Part shown: positions 12,831-24,268 of the stretch, piece after piece
How the letters are laid out: every line of letters begins with the position of its first letter
Position numbering within the stretch: position 1 is the first letter of the stretch
Assembly: GCA_004794785.1 (NCBI GenBank)
Contig: SJOL01005699.1
Location: forward strand, 216,299 to 280,298
DNA length: 64,000 nt
Direction of reading: 5' to 3'
DNA from: Opisthorchis felineus
Taxonomy: Eukaryota; Platyhelminthes; Trematoda; Opisthorchiida; Opisthorchiidae
Notes under the pieces: generated by a model
Databases searched by the model: none
What the model was told of the DNA's origin: nothing
The model's input: only the letters and a program-made list of their open reading frames with translations
Program-made: the position numbers and the translations under genes

Positions 12831-15495
12831 ATGCTCACTTGCTGACACAGTATTTGTCTTCTAAACCACAGATTTACCCCGTTTTACTCAGGAGGAGCTT
12901 GATATATGTGACTCAGTTATAGTGTTTTACAACAGGTGGAGAACCCACTTTCGAAGGTTTGCTCTCCAATAAAAAAACGCGGCGTTTTGTATACTTGCAA
13001 CTGCCTAGTACGCGTTTGCTCATTTTCCAAGAGTATATGTATGTCAGAATAGATAATCAAAGGTCCTGTAGCGCAGAAATTAATCATCACTGTTGATCGT
13101 TTGTGGTAGTATTGAGGATATATATGGTCTTGATAGCTGAGCCTTGAGGAAGGCGGTGTATCCTTTGTAAAATATGCGGACTTTGTCATAAAGTTCCACT
13201 CTCAGAGAACCTGTCGTTCAGTTGATTGGTAAACGGCAGCGTTTGAACGTCATGTGACCTGTTTTGCATCCTAGCTCTAAACAAACTCTTCATCACAGCA
13301 CTGTTTAGTAGTGATTGCAGCTTTGCAGCTTCTTTGACCAAAATAAAACCAAGAAAGCTCTCAAAGACTGCCATCTTTAGACGTTAATAATTTTTTGTAA
13401 GTCGTTGTTGGAACAGTTCGACTAGTAGGCGCAGTATTTTCCTCATCAGTTTGAAAGGGGTTTTAGTCTGTGCCCTAAGGTGTCCAAATCTCTTATCGGT
13501 ACAAACTGTCGTTGCAACTTCTCTGCAGTCTTTTTAGAGTACGTATTTGTGCTGGATAGCACTTGTGCAGGACCATTCAGAAACAGAGATTCGGATGCTC
13601 AGCTTTTAAGGTGGGCTTTGGTAAAGCAATTAAAAAAGCCCTGTAACAAACGTAGAACATTTCTGCAGTGTTTTCTCCTCGAATAAAGCTTTTTTCTTCG
13701 TGCATTGTACCAATGTCGTTTGTCCGTACTATAGACTTCGTCGTATGTGAAAATTATATAACAATCAGCAACGCTGTGGAGAAATATCAAATGCTAAAGA
13801 TTCCGAAATAGGAGAAAGTAGTTGTGAGTTAGTCCGGTATCCAAAACCAGAGAACGGCATGCTTTTGAAGTCTTTCACTGTTTTCAGCTCATCTCAAATT
13901 TCTGTACTGTGACTATCGCAGCTGTTTATCGAGTCGGCAAAAGCTGCAACGGCCAGTGGTCATGATAGTTTCGAATACGATTCCAGTGACACTTTGCGCA
14001 CCTTGTTAAAGATACCTAAAAGCTTCAGTTGTCAGAGATACAAAAGTGTGAATAGGTTTTTTCCCTGCTGCCGGGGCGCAAATGGGTAATCCTGGATTGG
14101 AATCAAATTACAGATAATGATAAATCGCTGCCGCATTCGTGTGCCAAGGAGATTATTTTCCTATAGCACCAACTTCCGAAACAACCGCTATCACTTTGCT
14201 ACATGACACCGTCTAAAAACGAGTCTATCTCGAGCGCTGCCTGACAGACCATACTACCATCAGCTCTAGAGGCGTCAAATAATTACCACCTGATCGTTGC
14301 TCTAAACATGCCCCTGTCCACCGATAATTCTCTCCTTTAATAATAGGCATGCAAACGGAGTACAATGTGCCCAATTAGTAGTAAATTTACGCGCTCAACA
14401 TACAAACAGATTCATTAACACAGTCAAGTGAAACTCCTTTTGAACTATTCCACAAAATGTAGGCTAGTGGTGAACTGTGCTTGTCGCCCCACGGGTAATG
14501 CTAGGCGCTCCGCTTGTGGTACAGTGCAACCAGCTAAAATGAAGCAGTGGACATTTTACAAGGCTGTAGTCGTGGGGCCATATTCTGGTTGTTTGGGAAT
14601 ATAAGACAATCATGGCGGCACTCAGGCATCAATCAAAACTGAGTATCCGTGCTGGTCGAGAAACTCGGTAGGTGCAAAAAACTCAGGTGTGAATGAAAAG
14701 TCTGGAAAAGTTAGAAATTTATCCTAACTGATCCAGGAGACACACTTCAAACAGCCGTCATTAAATGAAAGAATTAGTGACAAGAATATATGGCTTCAAA
14801 TTCATGAAAAAAACACTTAAAGTAGTAATTTTAGTTCGCTGCCTACTGTTAATCAGATAGACTTTTGGAAAGCAACACAAGCCTAAACCCAAACACTTCG
14901 ATAGCATAAGAAGCAAACAGATGAATTTATCCGTCTAAGCACTACCAGGCTTCTGGTTTAGGTAAACTATCACCCGTTCTGTTTGAAGACACAAGTGAAA
15001 TCTCCAGCCAGTTATTAGAGTGTTCTTTTGTTATTGCGCAGAAAAAAACACCAGTGCTTATATTTCGGGGGTTGTGCATATTTTCTGGGGTATCACATTT
15101 ACTGCTCTTGCAACTCTAGGCGTAATTTACTGTCTGCTGCTCTACAACACTACTGATACAAAGAATCTGAGAACAGCAGGCAGAAATTTATTCGGGATCG
15201 TTTGATGTGCACAAGGACGGCACGCAAAACTTATATCCCTTGATTTCAAGGGTGTCCTTAATTTCGTTGACCGGCCTGTTAGCCTAGACATGTTTAGGCG
15301 CCAAAGCCTGACGTACAAATGTGCAAATATCACAGGCTCTATATACTCACAGGCTTGTGGGTACACCTAGTGATGGCCAACGAAGCTATATATTTTACTC
15401 GTTTTCCTCTTGTTTTTTCCCGACTTAGAGCTGTCACGTCATCGTGGTGATTTGGTTTCAGTGCTGCAGTGATCCTGAGGGTTAAAACTCAGTTC
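12831..15495. other. No recognisable feature
   Basis: About 2.7 kb between the two RTE-B copies. ORFs are all under 100 residues and unlike known families. No SINE, tail or splice-bounded exon was recognised. Confidence 0.45.
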
Positions 15496-15499
15496 CACA

Positions 15500-16289
15500 A
15501 ACTATATTAGGAAGGCCGGTGGTGAGCACCTCCACGCAGAACATCGAGTCCCCACACTGCGAGGGATCATTTTACAAGGCGGTCTGGAGGTAAAGTTGTA
15601 CTATCCTTCGCGATAGGAGTGTGAAGGTAGTAAGGCGTTTCTTTCATCTCCATATTTATGGAATCGGCGATTCTGCTCTCTCCGGGGAAGGATATGCTAG
15701 GAAAGGTCGACCCTAAAGGCCAGACACTCCAATCGCCCAAAGGTTGACCGTGACTGCGGGCGCATTTTTCAATTCGGTCGAAATCGTTTTACAACCAAAG
15801 AGTCTGATGATGTTCAGAACGCACCTGCCGTGCGCGGCCGTACTAGGAGTGTGGCGTCCTCGGACCAGGTCAACTCCTTGCAGCCAAGTGGGTCAGGCTG
15901 TTGAATCATTGGCCCTGAGGAAAAAACACAAAAACTGCAAAGACCGCTGGCTTTCGGTTCGAACTTTCCAGTCATAGGCTGGTGAAGCTGCAGGGAATCC
16001 TAAGAAAAAAACCCTGCATCCTCCCACTCTCTTATGGATCAGGATTTGGAATCACATGCCTGAGGTGAAGTACCTCAACCACACTTCCTTCTAACGCATG
16101 GGCAACCGGAAAGTATCACTCGCCCTTACAGCTCTTCGCTCACAGGCCTTCCCCTAAACCCCTTCCCCACCCATTGAATGATGCAGTGCGGTCAACTCAT
16201 CTACCGGTCTCCTAGCTAATGTTCCGTGTCTAAACCTTCTGCCAAAAAAGTAGACCAAAAATGACCACTTACTAACTTCAAAACATCTG
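15500..16289 (+). other. Probable 5' UTR or leader of the RTE-B copy
   Basis: This GC-richer stretch directly precedes the endonuclease start. Its base composition changes from the flanking AT-rich DNA at about 15490 and continues smoothly into the coding relic, as expected for the untranslated leader of a long RTE copy. There is no independent motif, so this is inference from position and composition. Confidence 0.4.
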
Positions 16290-16291
16290 GT

Positions 16292-16637
16292 CTATGTTGC
16301 AGCTTTCAATGTCCGTACTCTCTGCCGAAATGAGCAACAGGTACCTCTTGCTGAAACATTGATTTCCCTCTTCGTCGATGTGTATTTTGTCCCCAAAACA
16401 AACACACGAGACTCTACCTCGGTCGTGCATTTCAAGTTGCATAGGACGAACTCAAATGTTCCGCATTCCACTATCGGGAATTTGGTGCTCCTGACGCAAC
16501 GGGTCGTGGTATCTACGGTGTTGGATTTGAGCCTTAATAGACTGATGATAGATTTGGAGTCGACGTTCAAATCTAAGCTACTTAAGCGCCCAGTCATGCG
16601 GATGATGAAGATAGAAAACAGAATACCTGTGAAATAG
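16292..16637 (+). pseudogene. RTE-B endonuclease N-terminal fragment
   Basis: The frame YVAAFNVRTLCRNEQQVPLA then ETLISLFVDVYFVPKTNTRD matches the start of APE-type endonucleases, with the metal-site Asn in FNVRTL. The catalytic Glu position (SEIR/SETR in other copies) reads VPKT here, so the active site is lost. The rest of the domain is missing or unreadable. Confidence 0.75.
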
Positions 16638-16883
16638 AGCGGTCTTCAAGTAGGGCACAAGAACGTTAAGCAAAAACCACCATTGCATCAGACTGGTAGC
16701 CGTGGCACCCAAGGTACTCCCTGGCATTATTTTTTGTAGGTTGATTGATTACCGGGAGAGACAGGTTCTCGAGAATTAAGCTGGGTTTTGACCTGCTCAA
16801 GGATGTATCGCCCACATCTTTACCCCGAGACACGTTCCTGGAAAGCGCCAATTTTTCAAGCGCTCCGCAATGGTTGCTTTCTT

Positions 16884-17304
16884 GATCTAAAGGCTGCTTT
16901 TGACTCTGGCGATCGTCAGAAACTTTGGCGGTGTCTAGCGATCAAAGGTGTCCCTTCTAAATTTACATCCCTTAAGAGCACTGTATTCGACCTCCTATGG
17001 ACGGGTACAAGTACACGGAAAACGTTTGCCTAATTTCATCAGGTCCAATGGTATTATACAAGACTGCCTTCTTTCGTCTTTCCCCTTCAACTTTGTTGTT
17101 GATGTGCTGCTTGAGATGCCTCTGCTTGTCCCTGAAACCTCGGGGGTTGAAATGCTCCCGGCATGTTTGCTCACAGACATTGAGTATGCGGACGACATTG
17201 CTCTCCTTGGCTCAGTCCCTTCAAAAATGCAAACCATTTTAAATAACCTAAATAATTTTGCCTCACGTTTTGGTATGCGCTTCAGACTTACAAAGTGTAA
17301 ATGA
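16884..17304 (+). pseudogene. RTE-B reverse transcriptase palm
   Basis: Two overlapping frames carry the palm. One holds motif A (FLDLKAAFDSGDRQ, first catalytic Asp present). The next (16948-17304, 118 residues) holds motif B-like IIQDCLLSSFPFNFVVD and motif C (EYADDIALLGSV). The YADD box is intact, but the frame change between A and C and the missing fingers rule out activity. Confidence 0.85.
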
Positions 17305-18070
17305 TGCAGCAAGATTGGGTGGGATCAAACACAAACCACCATGTTTGCATAGGAGCCCAGTGACCTAGTAGATGAATTTATTTAACTAAGCAGATGCAAA
17401 AGTTCAGGTTTACTAGTTGAAGATGAAATTAATTCTCAAATTGGGAAGGCCAGGGCAACTTTTGCCAACCTTAGTCACCGATGGCGTCGAGGTGACGTCA
17501 GTTTGCCTATCAAGGATAGCGTATACATTTAGTGGGTACGTTCTCCACTGCTTTATAGATCAGAAGCGTTGTCTGTGCGCGCAGAGGACACACAAAATCT
17601 GTCCGTTTTTGACCACCGACATCTCCAAAACATCAGTCAAGTCTAGTGAAAACGTCGGATTAGTAATGCTGGGGTAAGCCAGGTGGTTTTAGGAAGAAAG
17701 AACTCTAGAAGGGTAGATGAATTAATCACGCTTCATAGGTTGCGCTGGTTAAAAAATGTACTGCGCATGCCTCTGCGTCCGCCTCTTTCTGCCACACCTT
17801 GTGCTGAATGTAAGCGACCGAGGGGTGAACAGTGTACAATCTGGCAGTGAAGCGTAAAAACACTAACCAATAGCCCCATTCGGGTCAACAACTGCCGCCT
17901 CGCTGAATTGGGACCCAGAGACAGAACCTACCGACGGTTAATGACGCTGGTAGACGTAGCCCAACTGCACAGTCAGTGACGCTCATGTATCAAAGCTATC
18001 GCCTTCAATGCGCAGCTATACAGTTCTCGAACCGATTAAAGACGCCATCGCTTCTAAAACTTGGCTGTAT

Positions 18071-20334
18071 TTTCCAAGTTCCCCCACGTTCCGATGATCA
18101 AAAATGCAGCAGCTAAAACCAATGTATCATTTGTACTTGGTTTTTAGCTGACAAACTGAACTGAAACAAACCTCTAACTTCACTAATGCTGAGAAAACCA
18201 GTTGTTAGCCGAATGGTTTCCAAACCTCCGGTAAAAAGTTAAAGGCAGTGTTCTTGATGATTCGTGAAATGCAGTCAACATTGGCTCGGTTTTCAAAAGG
18301 GAAAAGCGTAGGTATTTTAGAGAAGCTTACTGGTTTTCAACTTTCTGGCGTGTGTTCTACGCCCACAAAGTGCCTTGGCCCAGCACACGGAGCCCTGGAG
18401 AGGCCTTTTGCAACAAGTTTCAAAAGTTACGGTAGTGATACAGTAAGATCTCCACAAGGATCTCAAAGACCAAGTGTGCATTTTATAAGATGCACAAAGT
18501 TAATTTCATCACTTCAAGTCTAACACGTCGTGTAAAATAAACTGTGGTACGTATTGTGAAGCATGGTTATGAGAAGTGGCCTTTCTGGGAGGAGGTTCTG
18601 AAAAGCTTCCGGGTATTGGATAATAAGCCTCTTATACAAATGGCCAGAATGGACAAACCACAACAGAGTAGCAACGTCGTACTCAGGAACCAGGCAATTG
18701 GTATGTAGTCAACTTGTGCAGTGCATAAACTACACAGGCTACAGTGGGTCAGTCGATTACAACATAAACCAATTTGTCGTCCGATTTTCGGACAATTTTT
18801 ATGGTGTAGGCTAATCAACTTATAACGCAACAACGGAATGTTTAACAAAAATTAAAGCAAATATAAACCAACTGAAGGCTGTTAACGCTGTCCGTCCTAC
18901 AGAACCAGGTTTTTGTGTCCAGGTCGCCAACCGGTGTCTTCGGTTTTCTAATTGCCTGCTTCTATCCGGAAAGGCTATGTAGATGTTTTGCGATAAAAGA
19001 ACTGGTGTTTGTGACAGACCATTATCAGACTATTCTTTGTTATATACAACTCAGTGCTTTATCCAAATACAGAAACAGACTTTTATAATAGCTGGACAAA
19101 GGCGTTTTTTACTGGAGCTGCTGTCAGTAATGATAATAATCCTTGAAAAATATTGGTTTTAGATGCAGTCAGCACTGATTTGCTGACGAAGACAGTGGAG
19201 TTCCAAGTAGTTCTCCTTCTGCCGGTTAAGAAATCTCCACTGGTTCAAAAAAGGCCTGCGAAACATGCAGGAGGACAGTTTGTTTAGGAACCCGCGGTGA
19301 GGGGACAGATTGAACACCTCGCCGAAGTTTGCAGATAAACCAGCATTTTACCAGTGTTGATTGTCGGTTAATTCTGTTTATTCCGTCTCAAAAAGGAGCA
19401 GTTAACTGATGTAAGATCTTTGTTTCAAAGGGTTATGCGACCGTCTATCTGTGATCAATAATTTTCTTTTCTTTCATTTTCTTTCATCAGACGGTTGAGT
19501 AAAACCAGTAGTCAGACGACGTGTTTTGAAGCAAAAAACAATCCCACGATGGCCCCAAATCATGCTTATCACATTAAATTAGCGGACACACTGAGATGAC
19601 TGTTACAAAGCAACATTTTCGCCATCAGTTGCCACTATATGTTGAGCAGATTTATCTGCGGCCAGACAACAGACGATTTATTGTTTCTGATAGCTGCTGA
19701 ACAAGACTGCCAGGGTGATAATGTTGTAAAGCTAAACAAGAGTAAACAATGTCTGTATTTAAATGAGTCACCTTTCAATAACTATCGGAAGACACTCTGT
19801 CCCAGTTGCTCCCCCAGAAATTACGAGGTACGGAGGTGACGTATGCACTGGAAGAATAGGGACTGGTTCATGTCTCTTGGTGCAGAAGTGACCGGAGTAT
19901 GAAGGTTTAGAAGTGCACTCAAAACGTGAGTGGAAGTCCAGAAATGCACTCAGTGCAAGAGGCGTCGCTCTAATCGATGGCATCAAGGGACACGGACGCT
20001 CGGCGAAAAGATTAGTCAAGATGTACGTTAAAACATGGTTGAGACAATGCAGCACGTAAGTTGGCCATCTGATTTGTCATGTATTCTAATACTTTCAACA
20101 GTTTTGCAGTCACATTAACGGTTTATGTTATGTTGAACGACAAAAAATACAGTTAGTTAGCATCCGTGCGGTGTATTGAGCGTCTACGGACCAGTAAAGT
20201 CGATTGGGGGTTATATCAGTTAACTGAAACCTAATCCCAGCCTTGTTACTAACGGAATAATTTCAGTTGCCGAAGTTTGGTGCTTGAGAGTTCAGCACGG
20301 GGCCCAAATGTTACCTTAAAGTTATATTGCTCAC
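18071..20334. other. No recognisable feature; probably intron of the ATPase beta gene
   Basis: About 2.2 kb downstream (minus sense) of the splice donor at 20334-20329. Nothing coding was recognised. The remaining beta-subunit exons encoding the C-terminal ectodomain are not seen anywhere to the left in this window, so this is likely the start of a long intron that also contains the RTE-B copy. Confidence 0.45.
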
Positions 20335-20627
20335 CTTGTTAAGTTTCAGAATAACACAGGGTTTGCCTTCGGGATATCCATACTTTTCTTCGGCATTACA
20401 AACTCCCAGTTGTTCCAGAGGAAACTTGCAAACCTTTTCTGGATCACTGGGGCTTTTTACCCCATCCGCACAACTGGCAAATTGATTTTCAGGTTTGGCG
20501 TTTACCACACGATACGTTTCCAGGAAAGCGTCAATGTTTTCGGTATAAACCAGGAAGCTTTGCGGGTCCGTCCTTGCAAACTTGATGAGTGACTTCTGTA
20601 CATCGACCATCGGACGAAATCCAACGC
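20335..20627 (-). CDS. ATP1B: Na+/K+-ATPase beta subunit, ectodomain exon
   Basis: This 293-nt exon encodes the first part of the beta-subunit ectodomain. Landmarks are FRPM right after the intron, ENIDAFLETYRVVNA, then FASCADG, DPEKVCKFPLEQLGVCNAEE, and YGYPEGKPCVILKLNK. The four Cys residues match the first two conserved disulfide pairs of beta subunits. The exon ends in phase 0 at Asn-Lys, with donor GTGAGC at 20334-20329. The beta subunit is a single-pass type II membrane glycoprotein that chaperones the catalytic alpha subunit to the plasma membrane and shapes K+ affinity. An internal Met at 20610 is not the start. The rest of the ectodomain is outside what I can find here. Confidence 0.93.
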
Positions 20628-20662
20628 CTAGATGTTGAAATTAACGATAACAAAAGACAAAC
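20628..20662 (-). other. 35-nt GT-AG intron in the ATPase beta gene
   Basis: On the minus strand the interval begins GTTTGT and ends CATCTAG. Removing it joins LQP-G to VGFRPM in frame, with the split Gly codon G/GC, and removes the in-frame stop that otherwise ends the upstream frame. The length is 35 nt, typical of flatworm mini-introns. Confidence 0.85.
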
Positions 20663-20806
20663 CCGGTTGCAACTGCAAAATGCTATGCATCCCAGAACGA
20701 GCTGGTTCGTCGTCAGGGACTTGCGTATGCAGAAATACCATCATCATTCCCATGAAGAATCCAGCCAAGCAAAGGTAGTAGACGACATAAAACAGAATAC
20801 ACAGCG
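20663..20806 (-). CDS. ATP1B: Na+/K+-ATPase beta subunit, transmembrane exon
   Basis: This 144-nt exon encodes the single transmembrane helix and stalk: LCILFYVVYYLCLAGFFMG, then MMMVFLHTQVPDD, then ending LQP-G at the mini-intron. 'FY..YY..LAG.F' is the signature of beta-subunit membrane helices. The acceptor is taken as TACAG just above 20806, so the exon starts in the middle of a codon. The N-terminal cytoplasmic exon must lie to the right (minus sense upstream), but I could not find it. It may be beyond the CR1 insertion in the neighbouring intron. Confidence 0.88.
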
Positions 20807-21125
20807 CTGTATTTAATTAAGCTTTGCTAAAACTAGTCGCGTACCCCAACTGGAGGCAGTTCTGCCAAGAATCGCCTTTTTCTTTGGGTCATAGAGCCAT
20901 AGTGGTATACGGCGCCGGGATACATACGACAGGGTCGATAAATTGTCCGAGAACTCTTGCATGGACATCCTTGTCACGAAGCTTAAAAGTGCGTCACATA
21001 CGGGCCTTGAAATGGCGATTCATGGACTTTTTGAGTGATATATTAAAACAATATTCTCGGTGGGTTTATTGTGTACACCGGTTAAAAAAGTGCACCGTCA
21101 CTGACTGAGCTTGTGGTGACTCCCT
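20807..21125. other. Upstream intron of the ATPase beta gene, no further feature seen
   Basis: The stretch between the beta-subunit exon and the CR1 element. It has no recognisable exon or repeat. By position it should be intron, since the exon at 20663-20806 begins mid-codon at an acceptor. Confidence 0.45.
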
Positions 21126-21324
21126 TCTACTTTACTCCGGCTTGTTGCAGATCATTCCTTCCCAAATAGTAGGAAACGGGGCGAAAAAAACTCTGCACAT
21201 TAAAAGCAGCCCTCGAAACCGCCAAGACGGGAAGCAGACCAGTATGCCGCAGAGGTCTCTTCGGAGCCTTGAACTCAAAGCTGACGTGCAACTAGTAAGT
21301 CTGCTATCCCCTCTGGTTACACAC

Positions 21325-22233
21325 CTCTCGGCTCCTCACCTTCGGGGGCAGCAGAGACAGTGTCGAAATGCTTGTCCACTAACTGCCTCAGCCTTTTCAA
21401 CAAGCTTTGCGATATTAAACAGCCAGTTTACCCTGAACAGCCGTCCCTAATCGCACTCACTGAGACCTGGCTCACACCAGATGTCTCTGACGCGAAGATC
21501 TCGATAGACGGCTACTCCATTTTTCGAGCTAACTCAAAGCGAGGGAGGGCTGGTTGGGTTGCTTTGTACATACGTGCGGTCCTGCCCATCCCGACTGTCC
21601 TCTATGATACCACTCCTGCACCTTTTTGTGATCCACTGTGGATTCAAATCCCGCTGCACGGGTCCGATTCGCTCCTTGTCGGTGTGGTCTACCGTTGCCC
21701 CTCGAGTCCTCCGGAAGATGACCAACTCCTCATACAAACCCTCGAGCAACTCTCCTCCGGCTACCACTTCACTCATCTCTTGCTGGTAGGTGACTTCAAC
21801 GCTCCAAAGGCCTCCTAGATGGAGCTCCAGTGCGTCGGCGCTGACCAAAGTCGTTCAACAGAGTGCTTGGATTGAACATGTCGCTGCACCCACCAGATAC
21901 CGCGCAGGTCAACAACCACCCCTCTCGGATTTGGTCATCACCAACGACAGACACTTCGTCGATCAAGTGACAATTAACGCTCCACTGGGGCATAGTGACC
22001 ACTGTGTGCTAACCTTTGATTTCATCTGCTACTGGGCCAGAAATCCCGAACCTCAAACGTGGATTCGAAACTTCTGCCGTGCAGACTTTTCAGGAATGCG
22101 CATCTTTCTCCAACACGTTAAAATGGGACCAGCCTCAGTAGAAGACTTATACAGGACCATTGTCCAGAAAGTTCACGGGACTGACGCGATGTTCGTCCCA
22201 AGAAAACCAGCAGGCAGCCGGATGAGCCACTAG
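21325..22233 (+). pseudogene. CR1 endonuclease domain
   Basis: Two frames join near 21800. The first reads SKCLSTNCLSLFNKLCDIKQ, then SLIALTETWLTPDV (catalytic Glu in TETW), VGVVYRCPSSPP and LLVGDFNAPK (catalytic Asp/Asn in GDFN). The second reads WIEHVAAPTRYR, SDLVITND and GHSDHCVLTFDF (final Asp-His in SDH). All catalytic residues of an APE-type LINE endonuclease are present. A stop in the first frame after APKAS needs a frame change of about one base. The linker at 22225-22480 is also readable (LPKRIRLLEKGSQLFFKKF). Confidence 0.9.
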
Positions 22234-22479
22234 TTACCAAAAAGGATTCGGCTTCTGGAAAAAGGGTCTCAACTATTTTTCAAAAAGTTCATTACGAGAG
22301 ACACAGAAGGCGAGCTGGAATTTCGTAAAATGCGGAATCGCTGTATATCAGAAATCCGCCAGTGGAACATACGAAAACAAGCCATCATTCTGGACCTCGC
22401 CCGGAAAAACAGAAATGTGCCGCTTAACTACATGAGACATCGCCGCAGAAACGAGCCATCCGCGTTCTCCTAGAGAGAC

Positions 22480-23551
22480 GGGAACGAGCATCCCACGAGT
22501 GACCCAATAGTGGTATCTGAGGTCTACAGAGAACACTATGCAGGCCTATATTCAGCCCCATCTTTCTCGGCACATCCAACCTTGTCAAGGCGTAACTACG
22601 AACGGCCTCTAACCGATTTGGTCTTCACGGTGGAGGACGTTCGTCAACTCATGCACAAGATCAACCCGTTCTGCGCGTTGGGGCCCGACGAAGTCCATCA
22701 AAGGATCCTGAAGGGAACGTCGTGCGCACTGGCAAATCATTTCTACCCGGTGTTTCGTCGGTAGCTTGACGAAGGCCACCTTCCCTCTGCTTGGAAGGAA
22801 GCGATTGTCATACCAATCTACAAAACTGGTGACCGACTATCGCCTGGCAGCTACAGGCCATAAGCCTCACCAGCGTGCCATGCAAGGTGATGGAAAGCAT
22901 TCTGAAGCGAGCCATCCTAGACCACCTTAGATTCAACAACTTTATATCTCCAGTTCAACACGGATTTCTCCCAAACCGTTCTTGCGTGACGAACATGCTC
23001 GTCTTTATGGAGAGCATTACCCAATCCAAAGATGAGGGACTCATATCAGATGCCACATTTTTGACTACTCAAAAGCACTCGATCGAGTCTCACACGTCCC
23101 GCTGCTCCACAAACTCGAGTCTTACGGGGTTCAAGGGGAAATCCTACTCTGGGTCAAGGCGTTCCTATCAGACAGAACATTCCGTGTGAAAGTAGGCCCG
23201 ACCTACACTTCTCCAGCGCCGGTCTCCATTGGAGTTCCTTATGGCTCCGTTCTGGGACCACTGCCGTTTCCGATATACGTTGCCCTTCCAGACGTTCTTT
23301 CAAGTCCATGTCTCCTTTTTGCGGACGACTTGAAATCCTGGAGTTCCAATGCCAGTGCCCTCAAAATGGATGTAGGCGCTGAAAAGCGGTGGTCGTTGGA
23401 CTGGCACCTTCCCCTGAATGACGAAAAGTGCATCCATATGTCATTTGGAGGAGACTCAGCGAATGCCTATGTCGTGCATGGTGAGAATGGACCAGAATAC
23501 ATCACGAAGATAGATGCCAAAAAGGATTTGGTTACCTGGCTCTCTTGAAAC
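22480..23551 (+). pseudogene. CR1 reverse transcriptase domain
   Basis: RT motifs in order across four frame segments: VVSEVYREHYAGLY; VEDVRQLMHKIN..CALGPDEVH; LPSAWKEAIVIPIYKTGDR; PVQHGFLPNRSCVTNML; motif A FDYSKALDRVSH (catalytic Asp present); GVPYGSVLGPLPFPIYV; and motif C LLFADDLKSW. FADD is intact. Compared with the second copy, two residues before the FADD region are missing (IYVALPDV against IYVSDLPAV), a small private deletion. Stops occur at about 22762, 22861 and 23546. Confidence 0.9.
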
Positions 23552-24110
<559 letters not shown>

Positions 24111-24252
24111 AGCACACTGCCCGGCGCTGAGAACTTGCAGAGCAGTGCTACACCTTTTTTTCGCTAATGACTTTCAGGTGAACTACAGCCGCTGAACGAC
24201 GAGAACAAAACCGACCCGGGAAACTTGGGCAAATGGCTCGATCCTGTGCAGT

Positions 24253-24268
24253 AATCCGTGAATCCGTG
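24253..24268 (+). repeat. CR1 terminal octamer repeat, copy 1
   Basis: Two perfect direct repeats of aatccgtg, after which homology with the 32-kb copy ends. CR1 elements characteristically end in short tandem octamers used in priming reverse transcription. Confidence 0.75.

Larger units (their letters stand above)
16290..18070 (+). mobile_element. RTE-B retrotransposon relic
   Basis: A plus-strand RTE element that is long but internally deleted. In order it shows the endonuclease N-terminus (YVAAFNVRTLC from about 16297), a gap where most of the endonuclease and the RT fingers are missing, RT motif A (FLDLKAAFDSGDRQKLWRCL, 16884-16943), the QDCLLSSFPFNFVVD segment, motif C (IEYADDIALLG, intact YADD, about 17181-17213), the thumb, ELITLHRLRWLKNVLRMP at 17720-17775, and the C-terminal LMTLVDVAQ...QRSCIKAIAFNAQ end at about 17940-18015. 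At least six stops or frameshifts are present. Confidence 0.88.
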
